Assembly (NCBI GenBank): GCA_028282465.1
Contig: JANQHX010000104.1
Location: 55,975-119,974, forward strand
Length of the DNA stretch: 64,000 nucleotides
Source: Gynuella sp.
GTDB taxonomy: Bacteria > Pseudomonadota > Gammaproteobacteria > Pseudomonadales > Natronospirillaceae
Direction of reading: 5' to 3'
This document shows, piece after piece, positions 52,757-63,277 of the stretch. The translations under genes and the position numbers were made by a program. Each line of letters starts with the position of its first letter. Positions within the stretch are counted from its first letter, which is position 1. The notes beneath the pieces are model-generated. The model had not been told where the DNA came from. It saw only the letters and a list, made by a program, of their open reading frames with translations, and made no database searches.

Positions 52757-53715
52757 TAGGCTTCGCCCTCCTGCTTTTTAAGTTCGGCCAGTACTTCGTT
52801 GCGTAGAGCTTCCGGAGCCATTGGGAAACCAAGATCCTTACGGGCGTTGAAGTAACCCACCGCTACTTCACGGGATAATTTACGAATGCGCAGAATATAG
52901 CGCTGACGCTCAGTCACCGAGATGGCCTTACGGGCATCTAACAGGTTAAAGGTGTGAGCGGCTTTTAGAATCTGCTCATAAGCTGGCAGTGGCAGATTCG
53001 CTTCTACCAGTTTTTCAGCTTCTTTTTCATGGTTATCAAAGTTGCTGAACAGGACATCGACGTTGGCATGTTCGAAGTTGTAGGTCGACTGTTCCACTTC
53101 ATTCTGATGGAACACATCGCCGTAAGTCACTGCGCTGCCGTCACGGTTATAAGTCCAGACCAGGTCATACACCGAATCCACCCCTTGCAGGTACATGGCC
53201 AGACGCTCCAGACCATAGGTGATTTCACCGGTTACCGGGTAGCATTCCAGGCCACCCACTTGCTGGAAGTATGTAAACTGAGTCACTTCCATACCGTTGA
53301 GCCAAACTTCCCAGCCCAGACCCCAGGCACCCAGAGTCGGGTTTTCCCAGTTGTCTTCAACAAAGCGAATGTCATGAACCCTTGGATCAATGCCGATCTC
53401 TTTCAGTGAGCCTAAGTACAGATCCTGAATGTCTTTTGGTGATGGCTTCAGGATGACCTGGAACTGATAGTAATGCTGCAGACGGTTAGGGTTTTCACCA
53501 TAACGGCCATCAGTGGGACGACGGCTGGGCTGAACATAAGCCGTATTCCAGGTTTCAGGGCCCAGGGCGCGCAGGAAAGTTGCCGGGTGGGAAGTACCCG
53601 CACCCACTTCCATATCCAATGGCTGCAGGATAGCGCAGCCATGGGAGGCCCAATAACTTTGCAGGACTAATATCAGTTCCTGAAAGGTTGCGATTTTTTG
53701 GTTTTCTGTACTCAC
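52756..53715 (-). CDS. glyQ: glycyl-tRNA synthetase alpha subunit
   Basis: 319 residues from GTG 53715, chosen because the protein then starts [19 protein letters not shown], matching other GlyQ; a TTG eight codons earlier is the alternative. The class II core is seen: [23 protein letters not shown] and [25 protein letters not shown]. With GlyS it makes the tetrameric enzyme. A terminator hairpin separates it from the Wzz-like gene upstream. Confidence 0.96.
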   Translation of the reverse strand: MSTENQKIATFQELILVLQSYWASHGCAILQPLDMEVGAGTSHPATFLRALGPETWNTAYVQPSRRPTDGRYGENPNRLQHYYQFQVILKPSPKDIQDLYLGSLKEIGIDPRVHDIRFVEDNWENPTLGAWGLGWEVWLNGMEVTQFTYFQQVGGLECYPVTGEITYGLERLAMYLQGVDSVYDLVWTYNRDGSAVTYGDVFHQNEVEQSTYNFEHANVDVLFSNFDNHEKEAEKLVEANLPLPAYEQILKAAHTFNLLDARKAISVTERQRYILRIRKLSREVAVGYFNARKDLGFPMAPEALRNEVLAELKKQEGEA

Positions 53716-53737
53716 TTTGAGACCTTTTATTAACGTC

Positions 53738-53760
53738 AAAAACCGGCCTAGGCCGGTTCC
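53738..53760 (-). terminator. rho-independent terminator of Wzz-like gene
   Basis: AACCGGCC and GGCCGGTT arms (8 bp, perfect) around TA; on the minus strand the stem is followed by a T5 run. It lies 30 bases after the Wzz-like stop and just before glyQ. Confidence 0.85.
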
Positions 53761-53789
53761 TTTAAATCTTTTCTAGTTATTGTGTAGCC

Positions 53790-54965
53790 CTACACTTTCT
53801 CTTCTTGTCTGATAGCGATTTTAACTAATGCAATTATCAAAGCTAGAAATAGAGAACCGACGAAACCGCCAGCGACAATCAGTTTTTTGTTTGGTTTAAC
53901 AGGAGTTGTAGAAGCAAAAGCCGGCAACTCAACTTTTAATAATTTGGCGCCAGTAAAATCCAATGAAAATTGATTAAGCTCGGTCAGTTGAAGCCGGTAG
54001 TTAGACAAAGCTGCGACATAGGGTAAATCGTTTTTCCTGGCTTCTAGCTGAGTTAACTCTGCTTCTAATAGCTTAGTTCCACTTAAAAAAGTTGCCTCGT
54101 CAGCTGGCAGAGTACTTTCAACTTGACTGGTGCCTCTGGCAGAAGATAGAAGCATCATCTGATCAGTAACAGATAAGTTGCCAGTGGCTTTTTCAAAGGC
54201 TTGGCTAGAGACTAGTGCCTGTTGCAGGGTAAAAGGATCTTCAATACCGACGGCTTCCGCAATAGCGATAGAATCTTGAAGTAAGATAATTCGGTTTTGT
54301 CTGTCTGTTTCTGCCTGAGATAGTAAGGCATCCATTTTTCGTTCAATTTTTGATACCTGAACGTTTTTTCTGGCGAGTTGTTCCTCGTAAATCAAATTAA
54401 GAGTTTCTTGTTCTGCGAAGCTGATATAGCCATTAATGAATTCTGCTGCCGCAGCGGAATCATCAGTAAACAAAGAAACGCCGTAACTAATTCTTGGCTG
54501 GTTTTCCTCATCTTCTTGAGTAACCGACTCGGGGAGTTCTATTGAGAAGTTTTCAAGAAAATTGAAATATGCGTTATCAATTTCAAAGTCATCTAAGTCT
54601 TGCCACTCTTCATTGAGATTAGAAACGTAATTTTGATCATCAAAGTATTGGCGAAGTAGTGCTTGAGAGTTCAAATTGCCAATAAACAAACCAAAAGCAC
54701 GATTGGTACTGATTGGGTCCAGGCCGTTTTCGTTGAGCGGCTGAAGGTCATTGACATGGGGTCTTGAAATAAAAGATTTTACTTCAAATACCGGCGTAGC
54801 CTGCAATGCATAAAGAACGGCCAGCCCTGTAATCATTAATGTAATTGCGGAAATAACCTTCCACTCTCTCCCAATGTTTCTAAGCAACTCACCTAAGTTA
54901 ATTTCATCATCCCTGTACATGGGTTGGTGATACATTTGAGGAGTGTCGTTGACTTGATTTGACAT
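53790..54965 (-). CDS. Wzz-like chain-length determinant protein
   Basis: 391 residues from ATG 54965; a TTG nine codons earlier is possible. Two membrane helices, about 38-58 and 362-385, flank a large periplasmic part with coiled coil (about 160-220), the layout of Wzz polysaccharide co-polymerases. A PxxP-like region (STTPVKPNKK) precedes the second helix. It should set O-antigen or exopolysaccharide length, but no polymerase or flippase genes are next to it. A single gene between glyQ and trkH. Confidence 0.78.
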   Translation of the reverse strand: MSNQVNDTPQMYHQPMYRDDEINLGELLRNIGREWKVISAITLMITGLAVLYALQATPVFEVKSFISRPHVNDLQPLNENGLDPISTNRAFGLFIGNLNSQALLRQYFDDQNYVSNLNEEWQDLDDFEIDNAYFNFLENFSIELPESVTQEDEENQPRISYGVSLFTDDSAAAAEFINGYISFAEQETLNLIYEEQLARKNVQVSKIERKMDALLSQAETDRQNRIILLQDSIAIAEAVGIEDPFTLQQALVSSQAFEKATGNLSVTDQMMLLSSARGTSQVESTLPADEATFLSGTKLLEAELTQLEARKNDLPYVAALSNYRLQLTELNQFSLDFTGAKLLKVELPAFASTTPVKPNKKLIVAGGFVGSLFLALIIALVKIAIRQEEKV

Positions 54966-55022
54966 TAATACTTTTTCCAGTTTTAGGATCAAAAATTGTG
55001 GCGCATTATACCCATGTGATAA

Positions 55023-56471
55023 TCAGCGGCGCCAGAACATAGGTGTCAGCAGTACCAATAAAGTGAAAATTTCTAGGCGCCCCAGGAGCATGGCAAAGCA
55101 AAGAATCCATTTTGCGGGGTCATTTATATTTCCATAATGAAGTGCTACCTCTCCTAAACCCGGCCCCAGGTTATTGAGGCAAGAACCTACTGCTGACCAT
55201 GTGGTGGTGAAGTCTAGTCCTGTGGCGAGCAAAGCCATAAAAATAAGTCCATACATCATTATGTAAACCGAGAAAAACCCCCAGACCGCTTGTACTACCC
55301 TGTCATTGACGGGCTTTTTTCCTAACTTAATCGGGAAAACCCCTTGAGGATGAATTAGGCGTTTAATTTCCCGCACCCCTTGTTTAAGAATCAGCAAAAC
55401 TCGAATGGCCTTCATGCCTCCGGCCGTTGAGCCTGCGCACCCGCCAATGAAAGATGATAGGAAAAGCAGAAAGGGCAACATTAATGGCCAACTGGAAAAG
55501 TCCGCAGTACCGAAACCAGAGGTGGTCAAAATTGAAACGGATTCGAAAACACCGTAACGAATGGACTGTGATAAATTATAGGTGTTCGTAATCAGGAGGA
55601 TCAGCACAGAGGAGATCGCAAGTAAGATAAAAAATATAAAAAAGAAGCGATATTCTGGGTCGATAAAATAATGCTTCAGTGAGCGGTTTCTCCATGCAAC
55701 AAAATGCAGACTGAAGTTAGCGGCAGCCAGTAGCATAAACACCACTGCCACGGCTTCAATCCAAGGGTTATCAAAATAACCAATGCTAGCGTCATAAGTG
55801 GAAAACCCACCAATGGCTACAGTGGAAAAAGAATGGCTGATCGCGTCGAAAAAACCCATACCGGCAATCCAGTAGGCTGAAGCACAAATAATGGTCAGTG
55901 ATAGATAAATATACCAAAGTGCTTTTGCAGTCTCAGTGATTCGAGGAGTCAGCTTACTGTCTTTCACTGGGCCTGGGGTTTCCGCTCGATACAACTGCAT
56001 GCCGCCGATTCCTAACATAGGCAATATAGCCACCGCTAACACAATGATGCCCATGCCTCCTAACCATTGCAGTTGCTGGCGGTAAAACAAAATAGACTTG
56101 GGTAGAAGTTCGATCCCGGTAATCACAGTTGCACCTGTGGTGGTGAGCCCGCTAAAGGATTCAAAAAACGCATCGGTGTAACTGAGCTCGATATTGGGCG
56201 CAAGATAGAGAGGGAATGAACCAGCCACTCCCAGAACCAACCAAAAAACCACTGTTATTAAAAACCCATCCCGGGTTCGAAGTTCAGCAGTGTGGTTGAT
56301 AAAGGGTAACCAGATGATAAAACCAATGAGTAGAATCAATCCGAATGCCCATACAAACGCAAGGTGGGCGCCATCTCTGAAAAATAGAGAAACCAAAGCA
56401 GAAGGCAGCATAGTCAGGCTGAAGAGCATGAGAAGCATGCCGACTATTTTTAGAATTGAATTAATGTGCAT
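55023..56471 (-). CDS. trkH: potassium uptake protein TrkH
   Basis: 482 residues, about 10-12 membrane segments with four pore loops: SGLTTTGATV, FSTVAIGGFSTYD, VSILTTSGFGTADF and SCLNNLGPGLG. It is the pore of the Trk potassium uptake system and works with TrkA, encoded just upstream (23 bases). The start MHINSILKIVGMLL is typical. Last gene of the def-fmt-rsmB-trkA-trkH operon. Confidence 0.95.
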   Translation of the reverse strand: MHINSILKIVGMLLMLFSLTMLPSALVSLFFRDGAHLAFVWAFGLILLIGFIIWLPFINHTAELRTRDGFLITVVFWLVLGVAGSFPLYLAPNIELSYTDAFFESFSGLTTTGATVITGIELLPKSILFYRQQLQWLGGMGIIVLAVAILPMLGIGGMQLYRAETPGPVKDSKLTPRITETAKALWYIYLSLTIICASAYWIAGMGFFDAISHSFSTVAIGGFSTYDASIGYFDNPWIEAVAVVFMLLAAANFSLHFVAWRNRSLKHYFIDPEYRFFFIFFILLAISSVLILLITNTYNLSQSIRYGVFESVSILTTSGFGTADFSSWPLMLPFLLFLSSFIGGCAGSTAGGMKAIRVLLILKQGVREIKRLIHPQGVFPIKLGKKPVNDRVVQAVWGFFSVYIMMYGLIFMALLATGLDFTTTWSAVGSCLNNLGPGLGEVALHYGNINDPAKWILCFAMLLGRLEIFTLLVLLTPMFWRR

Positions 56472-56494
56472 TAATTTTATGGATTCTGGTTGGA

Positions 56495-57871
56495 TTAGAA
56501 GAAGGTTAGGCCTACCTGGAACAGTTTTTCTACATCAACCGTTCTGCGTTTATCTACAAGGAACATAATGACATGATCGTCTGACTGAATAACCACGTCA
56601 TCATGGGCAATTAATACTTCATTATTTCTAACTACTGCACCAATGGTGCAGCCCTCTGGCAGGTCAATGTCTTCAATGGCTCTTCCAACTACTTTTGAGG
56701 AATTGGCATCGCCGTGGGCAATGGCTTCAATTGACTCAGCTGCACCCCGTCGCAGACTGTGTACATTTACGATATCGCCCCGTCGAACATGGGTGAGAAG
56801 GCTGCCGATGGTTGCGTAACTTGGGGAGATTGCGACATCTATATCGCCACCTTGAACCAAATCGACATAAGCCGAGTTGTTAATCAGCGTCATGACTTTT
56901 CGGGCACCCAAACGTTTAGCCAGCATGGACGCCATGATGTTTACTTCATCATCATTGGTGAGCGCCAAGAATATATCTGTGTCTTCAATATTTTCTTCCA
57001 GCAATAATTCTTGATCAGCGGCATCCCCTTGCAGAACCACAGTGTGCCCTAGTTGTTCGGATAACCACTGACTACGTGACTCGAACTTTTCCACGATCTT
57101 AACCGAGTAGCGGGTTTCAATAGACTTGGCCAGTCGATAGCCGATGTTGCCACCACCGGCAATAATGATGCGTCGATAGGATGACTCCTTGCGGCGCAGC
57201 TCTGTCATGACAGTTCTAATGTCTTCTCTTGCTGCAATAAAAAATACCTCGTCGCCATCTTCTATCTGAGTCGAGCCCTTGGGCAGAATGGGTCGATCCT
57301 TTCTAAAAATGGCTGCAACTCGCGTGTCAACACTGGGCATATGCTGCCTGAGGTATCTCAATTCCTGGCCCACCAGTGGACCACCTTGCACCGCTTTAAC
57401 AGCCACCAGCTGCACATTACCGTCTGCAAAATCCAACACCTGAAGCGCCCCTGGCGTTTCAATTAACCGTCGAATGTAATCACAGACCACTTGTTCTGGC
57501 CTAATTAATACATCCACTGGAACAGATTCGGCATGAAACAACCTACGGGCGTTTTGCAGGTAAGCATTAGTGCGAATACGTGCGATTTTTGTTGGGGTTC
57601 TGAATAATGAATAGCCCATTTGGCAGGCGATCATGTTGATCTCATCAGAGTTGGTGACCGCAATAAGCATGTCTGCGTCGTCTGCCCCTGCCTGATTAAG
57701 AATGTTGGGATGCGACGCCTGTCCAGCGACGGTTTGAATGTCGAGCCGGTCTTGAAGTTCTCTAAGTTTTGAAGCGTCAGTATCGATAATGGTGATATCG
57801 TTATCTTCGCTGGCGAGGTTTTCTGCCAAGGTGCTGCCCACTTGACCAGCGCCTAAAATTATTATTTTCAT
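56495..57871 (-). CDS. trkA: potassium uptake regulator TrkA
   Basis: 458 residues with two Rossmann-type nucleotide domains, [10 protein letters not shown] at the start and [10 protein letters not shown] in the middle (about 240), each followed by a TrkA-C domain. It binds NAD(H) or ATP at the inner membrane face and gates TrkH. It follows rsmB by 65 bases. Confidence 0.96.
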   Translation of the reverse strand: MKIIILGAGQVGSTLAENLASEDNDITIIDTDASKLRELQDRLDIQTVAGQASHPNILNQAGADDADMLIAVTNSDEINMIACQMGYSLFRTPTKIARIRTNAYLQNARRLFHAESVPVDVLIRPEQVVCDYIRRLIETPGALQVLDFADGNVQLVAVKAVQGGPLVGQELRYLRQHMPSVDTRVAAIFRKDRPILPKGSTQIEDGDEVFFIAAREDIRTVMTELRRKESSYRRIIIAGGGNIGYRLAKSIETRYSVKIVEKFESRSQWLSEQLGHTVVLQGDAADQELLLEENIEDTDIFLALTNDDEVNIMASMLAKRLGARKVMTLINNSAYVDLVQGGDIDVAISPSYATIGSLLTHVRRGDIVNVHSLRRGAAESIEAIAHGDANSSKVVGRAIEDIDLPEGCTIGAVVRNNEVLIAHDDVVIQSDDHVIMFLVDKRRTVDVEKLFQVGLTFF

Positions 57872-57936
57872 TACCTATGCTAACCTTGCAATCACAATCA
57901 CTTCCTTGATTGCGGTTTAGGAAAGACGCAAGAACC

Positions 57937-59205
57937 TCAAGATCGTTTTTCAAGCAGGGCGTAATAAAACCCGTCCGGTCCATCAATTTCTGGGAATCTC
58001 TGACCCCCATTGGAAATCTGAGTCCAAATAGCATCCTTGGTTTCTGCTACAAATTGTTCAATATTTTGTTCGTTCTCTTCTGGAAGGATAGAACAAGTTG
58101 CATAAAGCATTTTGCCCCCTTCTTTTAGTAGAGGCCAGAGTTTATGAAGCATCTGCCGTTGAAGTTCTGCCAATTGTTTAACGTCTTGGGGCTTCCGTAG
58201 CAGTTTGATATCTGGGTGACGACGAATAACGCCTGTCGCAGAGCAGGGAGCATCCAACAAAATTCGGTCGAATTGAATGCCATCCCACCAATCTTCAGTG
58301 TTATTAATATCTGAGCATATCAATTTTGCGGAGAAACCCAGTCTTTCTAGATTTTCTTCCACCTTCGATAATCGTAAAGGCTCTAGCTCCACAGCGGTTA
58401 AATCTTCGACACCCTGTTCCAATATATGGCAGGTTTTTCCGCCCGGGGCACAACAGGCATCTAGTACTCTGTGCTTGGGTGCTACATCGAGAAGTTGAGT
58501 GCAAAGTTGGGCCGCCTCGTCCTGCACTGAAGCTCTGCCTTCCCAGAACCCAGGCAGGGCATCGACGGGCACCGCGTGGTGTAACTGGACGCCATTTTCA
58601 CTAATTTTGCAGGCAACTGAGCCGATTCCGGCTTTATCTAAAAGGGCCATATAATCTTCACGACTGCCTTTTTGGGCATTAACTCGAACCGTCATTGGGC
58701 CTTTTTGGTTGCCGGCATGCAATATATCTGGGCTTTGTGTGGGCCAAGATTTGGTGATTTTTTCTGTTAGCCACTGGGGGTAACCAGTTTGGTAGACAAG
58801 GTTGCTATCTAATTTATGGCTAATCGACTCTTGCTGACGCTGAAAATTTCTTAGTACTCCATTTACTAATTTGCTTGCCCATTCCTTATTGAGGTCTCGA
58901 GTGGCATTTACAGATTCGTTAATGGCTGCGTGCTCAGGTTTGTCAGGTTGTTCAAGTTCCCATAAACCCTGTACCAATAAGCATTCAATAATCCTGTCTT
59001 TTGGCTTAATCGGCTTGTCCATCAATTCTTTAAGAACGAGTTTGTAGCGATGGTAATATCGACAAGTTTCATAAAGAACAAAGCTGATTTGAGAGTGATC
59101 TTGAGGGTCGAATTCTGCTTTTAGGCTACCTAACACATCAGTGAGAGAGCGCCCGTTTTGTACTACTTCAAACAGCGCTTCTGCAGCTTGACCTCTCAGA
59201 TTCAC
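57937..59205 (-). CDS. rsmB: 16S rRNA (cytosine-967-C5) methyltransferase
   Basis: 422 residues. N-terminal NusB-like domain, then a SAM-dependent methyltransferase with DACCAPGGKTCHIL, DAPCSATGVIRRHPD and a TCSILPEENE segment holding the catalytic cysteine. It methylates C967 of 16S rRNA. The first 4 bases overlap the fmt stop, implying coupling. Confidence 0.95.
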   Translation of the reverse strand: MNLRGQAAEALFEVVQNGRSLTDVLGSLKAEFDPQDHSQISFVLYETCRYYHRYKLVLKELMDKPIKPKDRIIECLLVQGLWELEQPDKPEHAAINESVNATRDLNKEWASKLVNGVLRNFQRQQESISHKLDSNLVYQTGYPQWLTEKITKSWPTQSPDILHAGNQKGPMTVRVNAQKGSREDYMALLDKAGIGSVACKISENGVQLHHAVPVDALPGFWEGRASVQDEAAQLCTQLLDVAPKHRVLDACCAPGGKTCHILEQGVEDLTAVELEPLRLSKVEENLERLGFSAKLICSDINNTEDWWDGIQFDRILLDAPCSATGVIRRHPDIKLLRKPQDVKQLAELQRQMLHKLWPLLKEGGKMLYATCSILPEENEQNIEQFVAETKDAIWTQISNGGQRFPEIDGPDGFYYALLEKRS

Positions 59206-60155
59206 GACAGATCACCTAGTCGGTCAACTGATTCAAAAAGAGCTCGTTTGCTGTTGAGTAGCTCTTTTACTGTCATAGCTTTAGCGCCGGGTAGCTGAGC
59301 AGTGAGGATTCTAATCTGGCCTTCACCACATTGAACTAATAATGCATCTTTTTGAACGTCGACAATGCTTCCTGCAGGCCTGCCTGATGAGCCTTCTGCT
59401 TTTTCAGCTCGCCAAACTCTCATCACTTCGCCGTTAATTTGAGTGTAAGCAACAGGCCATGGATTGAATCCGCGAATCTTGCGGTGGATGAGTTCTGAAG
59501 TCTCAGCCCAATCAATATTGCCCTCTTCCTTGGTGAGTTTGTGGGCATAGTTTGCCAAGTTGTCGTCTTGTTTTTCCCCTGTAAGCTGGCCGCTAAAAAG
59601 TTTATCCACCGCTTCGCTCAATGCGGATTGACCAGTCTTCAATAGTCGATCATGTAACTCTTGGCTGCTATCTGTGTCTAAAATCGGGCAAGTTGCTTTT
59701 AACAGCATATCTCCAGTATCCAAGCCTTCATCCATTTGCATTATGGTGACACCGGACTCTGTATCCCCTTCGATAATGGCTCTTTGAATGGGCGCCGCAC
59801 CGCGCCAGCGAGGCAGTATTGATCCGTGGACATTAATACAACCTAGGCGGGGTGTTTCAAGAACGGCCCTTGGTAGCAGTAATCCATAGGCCACTACGAC
59901 CATTAAATCTGCTTGGTAGGATTTTAGCGTTTCCAAGGCCCCTTCCTCTTTGAAATTCAGGGGTTGTTCCGCTGGAATGTTGTTCTCTTGGGCAACTTGT
60001 TTAACGGGGCCTGATACTAGTTTTCTACCACGCCCAGATTTTCTGTCCGGCTGGCAATAGACCGCAACCACCTCATGGCCCCCGTTAATTAATGCCGTTA
60101 GATGTCCAGCAGCAAAATCCGGGGTACCGGCAAAAATTATTCGTTTTGAATTCAT
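59202..60155 (-). CDS. fmt: methionyl-tRNA formyltransferase
   Basis: 317 residues. The formyltransferase core starts IIFAGTPDFAAGHL, and the motif HGSILPRWRGAAPIQRAI carries the folate site. It formylates initiator Met-tRNA. It follows def by 19 bases, the usual order. Confidence 0.97.
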   Translation of the reverse strand: MNSKRIIFAGTPDFAAGHLTALINGGHEVVAVYCQPDRKSGRGRKLVSGPVKQVAQENNIPAEQPLNFKEEGALETLKSYQADLMVVVAYGLLLPRAVLETPRLGCINVHGSILPRWRGAAPIQRAIIEGDTESGVTIMQMDEGLDTGDMLLKATCPILDTDSSQELHDRLLKTGQSALSEAVDKLFSGQLTGEKQDDNLANYAHKLTKEEGNIDWAETSELIHRKIRGFNPWPVAYTQINGEVMRVWRAEKAEGSSGRPAGSIVDVQKDALLVQCGEGQIRILTAQLPGAKAMTVKELLNSKRALFESVDRLGDLS

Positions 60156-60174
60156 TTAATTGATAGAGCCTGAA

Positions 60175-60684
60175 TCAGGCTTTGCCCTGTTCTTTGTGAA
60201 TTTTATCGAGCTTCTTCTTGATTCGAGTTCGCTTTAGGTTGGATAGATAGTCTACAAACAATTTTCCAGCAAGATGATCACATTCGTGCTGGATGCAAAT
60301 AGCTAACAGATCCCGAGCTTCCATTTCGAAGGGTTCACCACTTTTGTCCAGAGCTTTTACTCGAATATGTTCAGATCTCGATACCTTTTCATAAAACCCT
60401 GGTACAGATAAACAACCTTCCTGATAGTCAATGGCTTCGCCAATCAGTTCAAGTTCAGGGTTAATAAAGGCATAGGGTTGATCCTGTTCTTCAGATACAT
60501 CAACAACAATGATACGTTGATGAACATCTACTTGAGTGGCCGCCAAACCTATTCCTGGTGCGGCGTACATGGTTTCGAACATGTCATCTATAAGGGTTCG
60601 GATTTCGTCTGTGACCTCTTTCACAGGTTGAGCTACCGTTCGTAGCTTGGGATCGGGAAATTCAAGAATTTCGAGCTTTGCCAT
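60175..60684 (-). CDS. def: peptide deformylase
   Basis: 169 residues. All three motifs are seen: [16 protein letters not shown] and QHECDHLAG, with the metal ligands Cys and two His. It removes the formyl group from new proteins. First gene of the operon; a 260-base divergent region separates it from the LysM gene, with a GAGCC/GGCTC hairpin at 60811-60823. Confidence 0.97.
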   Translation of the reverse strand: MAKLEILEFPDPKLRTVAQPVKEVTDEIRTLIDDMFETMYAAPGIGLAATQVDVHQRIIVVDVSEEQDQPYAFINPELELIGEAIDYQEGCLSVPGFYEKVSRSEHIRVKALDKSGEPFEMEARDLLAICIQHECDHLAGKLFVDYLSNLKRTRIKKKLDKIHKEQGKA

Positions 60685-60944
60685 AAGAATTCAGTTTAAA
60701 ATGTTTTGCTAGGTGGTTGACAGCTAAGGTAAATTGGCACTCTATAAGAGTTTGAGCCAGACTACTTGAATGCCATTAGCTATGCTTAAGCTAATATAAG
60801 CATTCTTAATGAGCCTTAGGCTCTATAGTAGCATTCTATGGTGATCAACGGGGAATCCCGTCTAAATCAGCCATGGTTCATGCTTAATAACGGTTAATTA
60901 CTGTAAGCTACATGAAATCTTTAATCATACAAGGGAATCCGGCC

Positions 60945-62024
60945 ATGAGGAAACTGGTGATCGGCGCAATCGGGTTACTGATTGCAACGTCTTTATTTGC
61001 CGATGTAGTCAAGCTGAGAGAAGGTGTTCCCGAACGCTATGTGGTTCAAAAAGGAGATACCCTCTGGGATATCTCAAAAATGTTTTTGGATGATCCATGG
61101 TTGTGGCCTGAAATCTGGCACATCAATACTCAGATCGAAAACCCACACTTAATCTATCCCGGCGACGTCTTAGGCTTAGTGGTGATTGATGGAAAGACTG
61201 TGCTCACCAACCTTTCAAGGGGTGATGTGCAAGTTAAAGTCAACGAAAGCGGGTACGTCGAAGAAGAAATCGAGCCTGGTTTAGTTAAACTGAGGCCTAC
61301 CGCCAGAGTCACACCAATCTTCGGTGCCATTCCTGCTATTCCAAGAGAGTTTATTGACGGATTCCTCAGCGACAATCAAATTATTGATCCGAACGATATC
61401 AACACAGCTCCCTATATTCTGGGGGGTGCAGAAGGTCGATTGGTTTTAGGTCAGGGAGATAGGCTCTATGCTAGAGGAAAGTTTGAGCCAGCATTCCCTG
61501 CCTATGATATCTATCGTGCGGGCGAATCTTACTACGATCCTGTCACTGAAGAATTTCTTGGTTTTGAAGGTTTGAACCTGGGGATGGTGAGCTTTGAAAA
61601 CTTAGAGAAAGATATTGCCACATTAACTGTTGTGCGCTCTAACCAAAATTTAAGCGTTGGAGATAGACTGCTAAGCACCGATGACGACACACTGATAGGC
61701 ACTTATTTCCCTAGTGCCCCTGAAACTGACATCAGAGGCCATGTCCTAGCTGTGATGAGAGGTGTAAAAGCGATCGGGCAATTTGATGTTGTGCTTCTCA
61801 GTAAAGGAGCACGAGAAGGTCTAACTCCTGGCAATATTATGAATATTTGGCGCATTGGGGACGTCGTTGTGGATCCAGTGGAAAAAGAGAGGGTTCGATT
61901 ACCCTCAGAACAAGCCGGACTATTGATGGTGTTTAAAACCTTTGAGAAAATGTCTTATGGTTTGGTGTTAGAAGCCAACCGCCCTATGGGTGTTGGAGAC
62001 GAGGTAAGAGCCCCGGGTTTCTAA
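60945..62024 (+). CDS. exported LysM-domain protein
   Basis: 359 residues from ATG 60945, with AAGGGAA 7 bases upstream; an ATG 11 codons earlier would lengthen the signal peptide oddly. A signal peptide ends near SLFA. Residues about 30-80 are one LysM domain (YVVQKGDTLWDISKMFL ... NPHLIYPGDVLGLV), which binds peptidoglycan. The rest is beta-rich. Genes of this type commonly stand next to dprA. A strong terminator follows. Confidence 0.88.
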   Translation: MRKLVIGAIGLLIATSLFADVVKLREGVPERYVVQKGDTLWDISKMFLDDPWLWPEIWHINTQIENPHLIYPGDVLGLVVIDGKTVLTNLSRGDVQVKVNESGYVEEEIEPGLVKLRPTARVTPIFGAIPAIPREFIDGFLSDNQIIDPNDINTAPYILGGAEGRLVLGQGDRLYARGKFEPAFPAYDIYRAGESYYDPVTEEFLGFEGLNLGMVSFENLEKDIATLTVVRSNQNLSVGDRLLSTDDDTLIGTYFPSAPETDIRGHVLAVMRGVKAIGQFDVVLLSKGAREGLTPGNIMNIWRIGDVVVDPVEKERVRLPSEQAGLLMVFKTFEKMSYGLVLEANRPMGVGDEVRAPGF

Positions 62025-62051
62025 ACTCAAAAAACCAAACAAATGGATTTT

Positions 62052-62079
62052 AAAAGGGCGCCAAGAAGGCGCCTTTTTT
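62052..62079 (+). terminator. rho-independent terminator of LysM gene
   Basis: The stem is formed by GGCGCC (62057-62062) and GGCGCC (62068-62073) with an AAGAA loop, extended by A-T pairs, and followed by T6 at 62074-62079. It lies 28 bases after the LysM stop and upstream of the true dprA start. Confidence 0.92.
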
Positions 62080-62117
62080 ATGCAACACAGCTACAACTTG
62101 CAAGGCAAAGGACAGCC

Positions 62118-63230
62118 ATGATTAAACAACCCGATTCCCTAAGGCCCTGGTTACTTGTGAACCGTTTACCCGGGCTCACACCTAGGCGCCTATCAGATCT
62201 GATTAATATGTTTGGGTCACCAGACAGATTCTTAAACGCTAACACCAATATTTTGGAAAAAGCAGGTCTGTCAAAAGGGACTCTCAAACTGGTTAGTGAT
62301 TATCAATCTAACCGTTATTCGAGCGAGTTATACTTAGGCACAGAACAGGATTTGGCTTGGGTCAGTCACCAAGATTATCGTCGAATTATCTCGATTAACT
62401 GCCCGGAATATCCAGAACAACTCAAGACCATTGCTGACCCACCAGCCATACTGTTTATGGAAGGAAGGCAGCTAGAAATTCTATCAACCCCTCAAGTAGC
62501 TGTTGTGGGTAGTCGATCTGCAACTCACTCGGGTTTGATGCAAGCAAAAAAACTCTCGAAAGAACTCGCATCTGCCGGCTGTACTGTGACCAGTGGGCTG
62601 GCCTTAGGGGTCGATGCAGCAGCTCACAAAGGTGCTTTAGAAACTGGATTGACTATCGCCGTTCAGGGATGTGGACTCAATCAAACCTATCCTGCCCGTC
62701 ATGGTGATTTAGCCCAAAAAATCCGAGCAAATGGCCTGATTATTTCTGAATTCCCAGTGGGAACCTCTCCTAGGCCACATCACTTTCCTCGACGTAATCG
62801 AATTATCTCAGGCTTAAGCACAGGTGTTTTGGTGGTGGAAGCAGCAGAAAAGAGTGGTTCATTGATCACCGCTGAGATGGCGTTGGATCAGGGAAGAGAA
62901 GTATTTGCAGTGCCCGGCTCAATTAGCAACCCAATGGCTTCAGGCTGTCATAGACTGATTCAGCAAGGTGCAAAGCTAGTATCCGGTGTTGAAGATATCC
63001 TCAGCGAATTGCCAGAATCTACAAACAGATTCGAACCTGAGCAAAATCACCTACCTATCTGTAACGCGAAGAATACCTTGTTATTGCAAGCCGTAGACTA
63101 TGACCCGACTTCACTGGATTTGATAGCAAATAGATTAGGTCAGCCGAGTCATGAGCTCTCAGAAGGCCTGTTGGAGCTTGAGCTTGATGGTCACATCAGC
63201 AGATGCCCAGGAGGATTTGTCAGGATTTAA
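62118..63230 (+). CDS. dprA: DNA-processing protein DprA
   Basis: 370 residues from ATG 62118, with AAGGACA 6 bases upstream; the longer frame from 62043 would run through the terminator stem. A Rossmann-like core is seen: VAVVGSRSATHSG, SGLALGVDAAAHKGAL, and RPHHFPRRNRIISGLS. The C-terminal winged-helix domain is short. DprA loads RecA on incoming single-stranded DNA in natural transformation. tsaC follows by 47 bases. Confidence 0.94.
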   Translation: MIKQPDSLRPWLLVNRLPGLTPRRLSDLINMFGSPDRFLNANTNILEKAGLSKGTLKLVSDYQSNRYSSELYLGTEQDLAWVSHQDYRRIISINCPEYPEQLKTIADPPAILFMEGRQLEILSTPQVAVVGSRSATHSGLMQAKKLSKELASAGCTVTSGLALGVDAAAHKGALETGLTIAVQGCGLNQTYPARHGDLAQKIRANGLIISEFPVGTSPRPHHFPRRNRIISGLSTGVLVVEAAEKSGSLITAEMALDQGREVFAVPGSISNPMASGCHRLIQQGAKLVSGVEDILSELPESTNRFEPEQNHLPICNAKNTLLLQAVDYDPTSLDLIANRLGQPSHELSEGLLELELDGHISRCPGGFVRI

Positions 63231-63277
63231 ACAGCTCTATTGTGTCCTGATTAAGCTTGTTGTAGTTTGCCGCGCCT

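Noticed and set aside
62043..62117. In-frame upstream extension of dprA.
   Set aside because: It would translate the LysM terminator hairpin (62052-62079) and has no ribosome site; ATG 62118 has AAGGACA.
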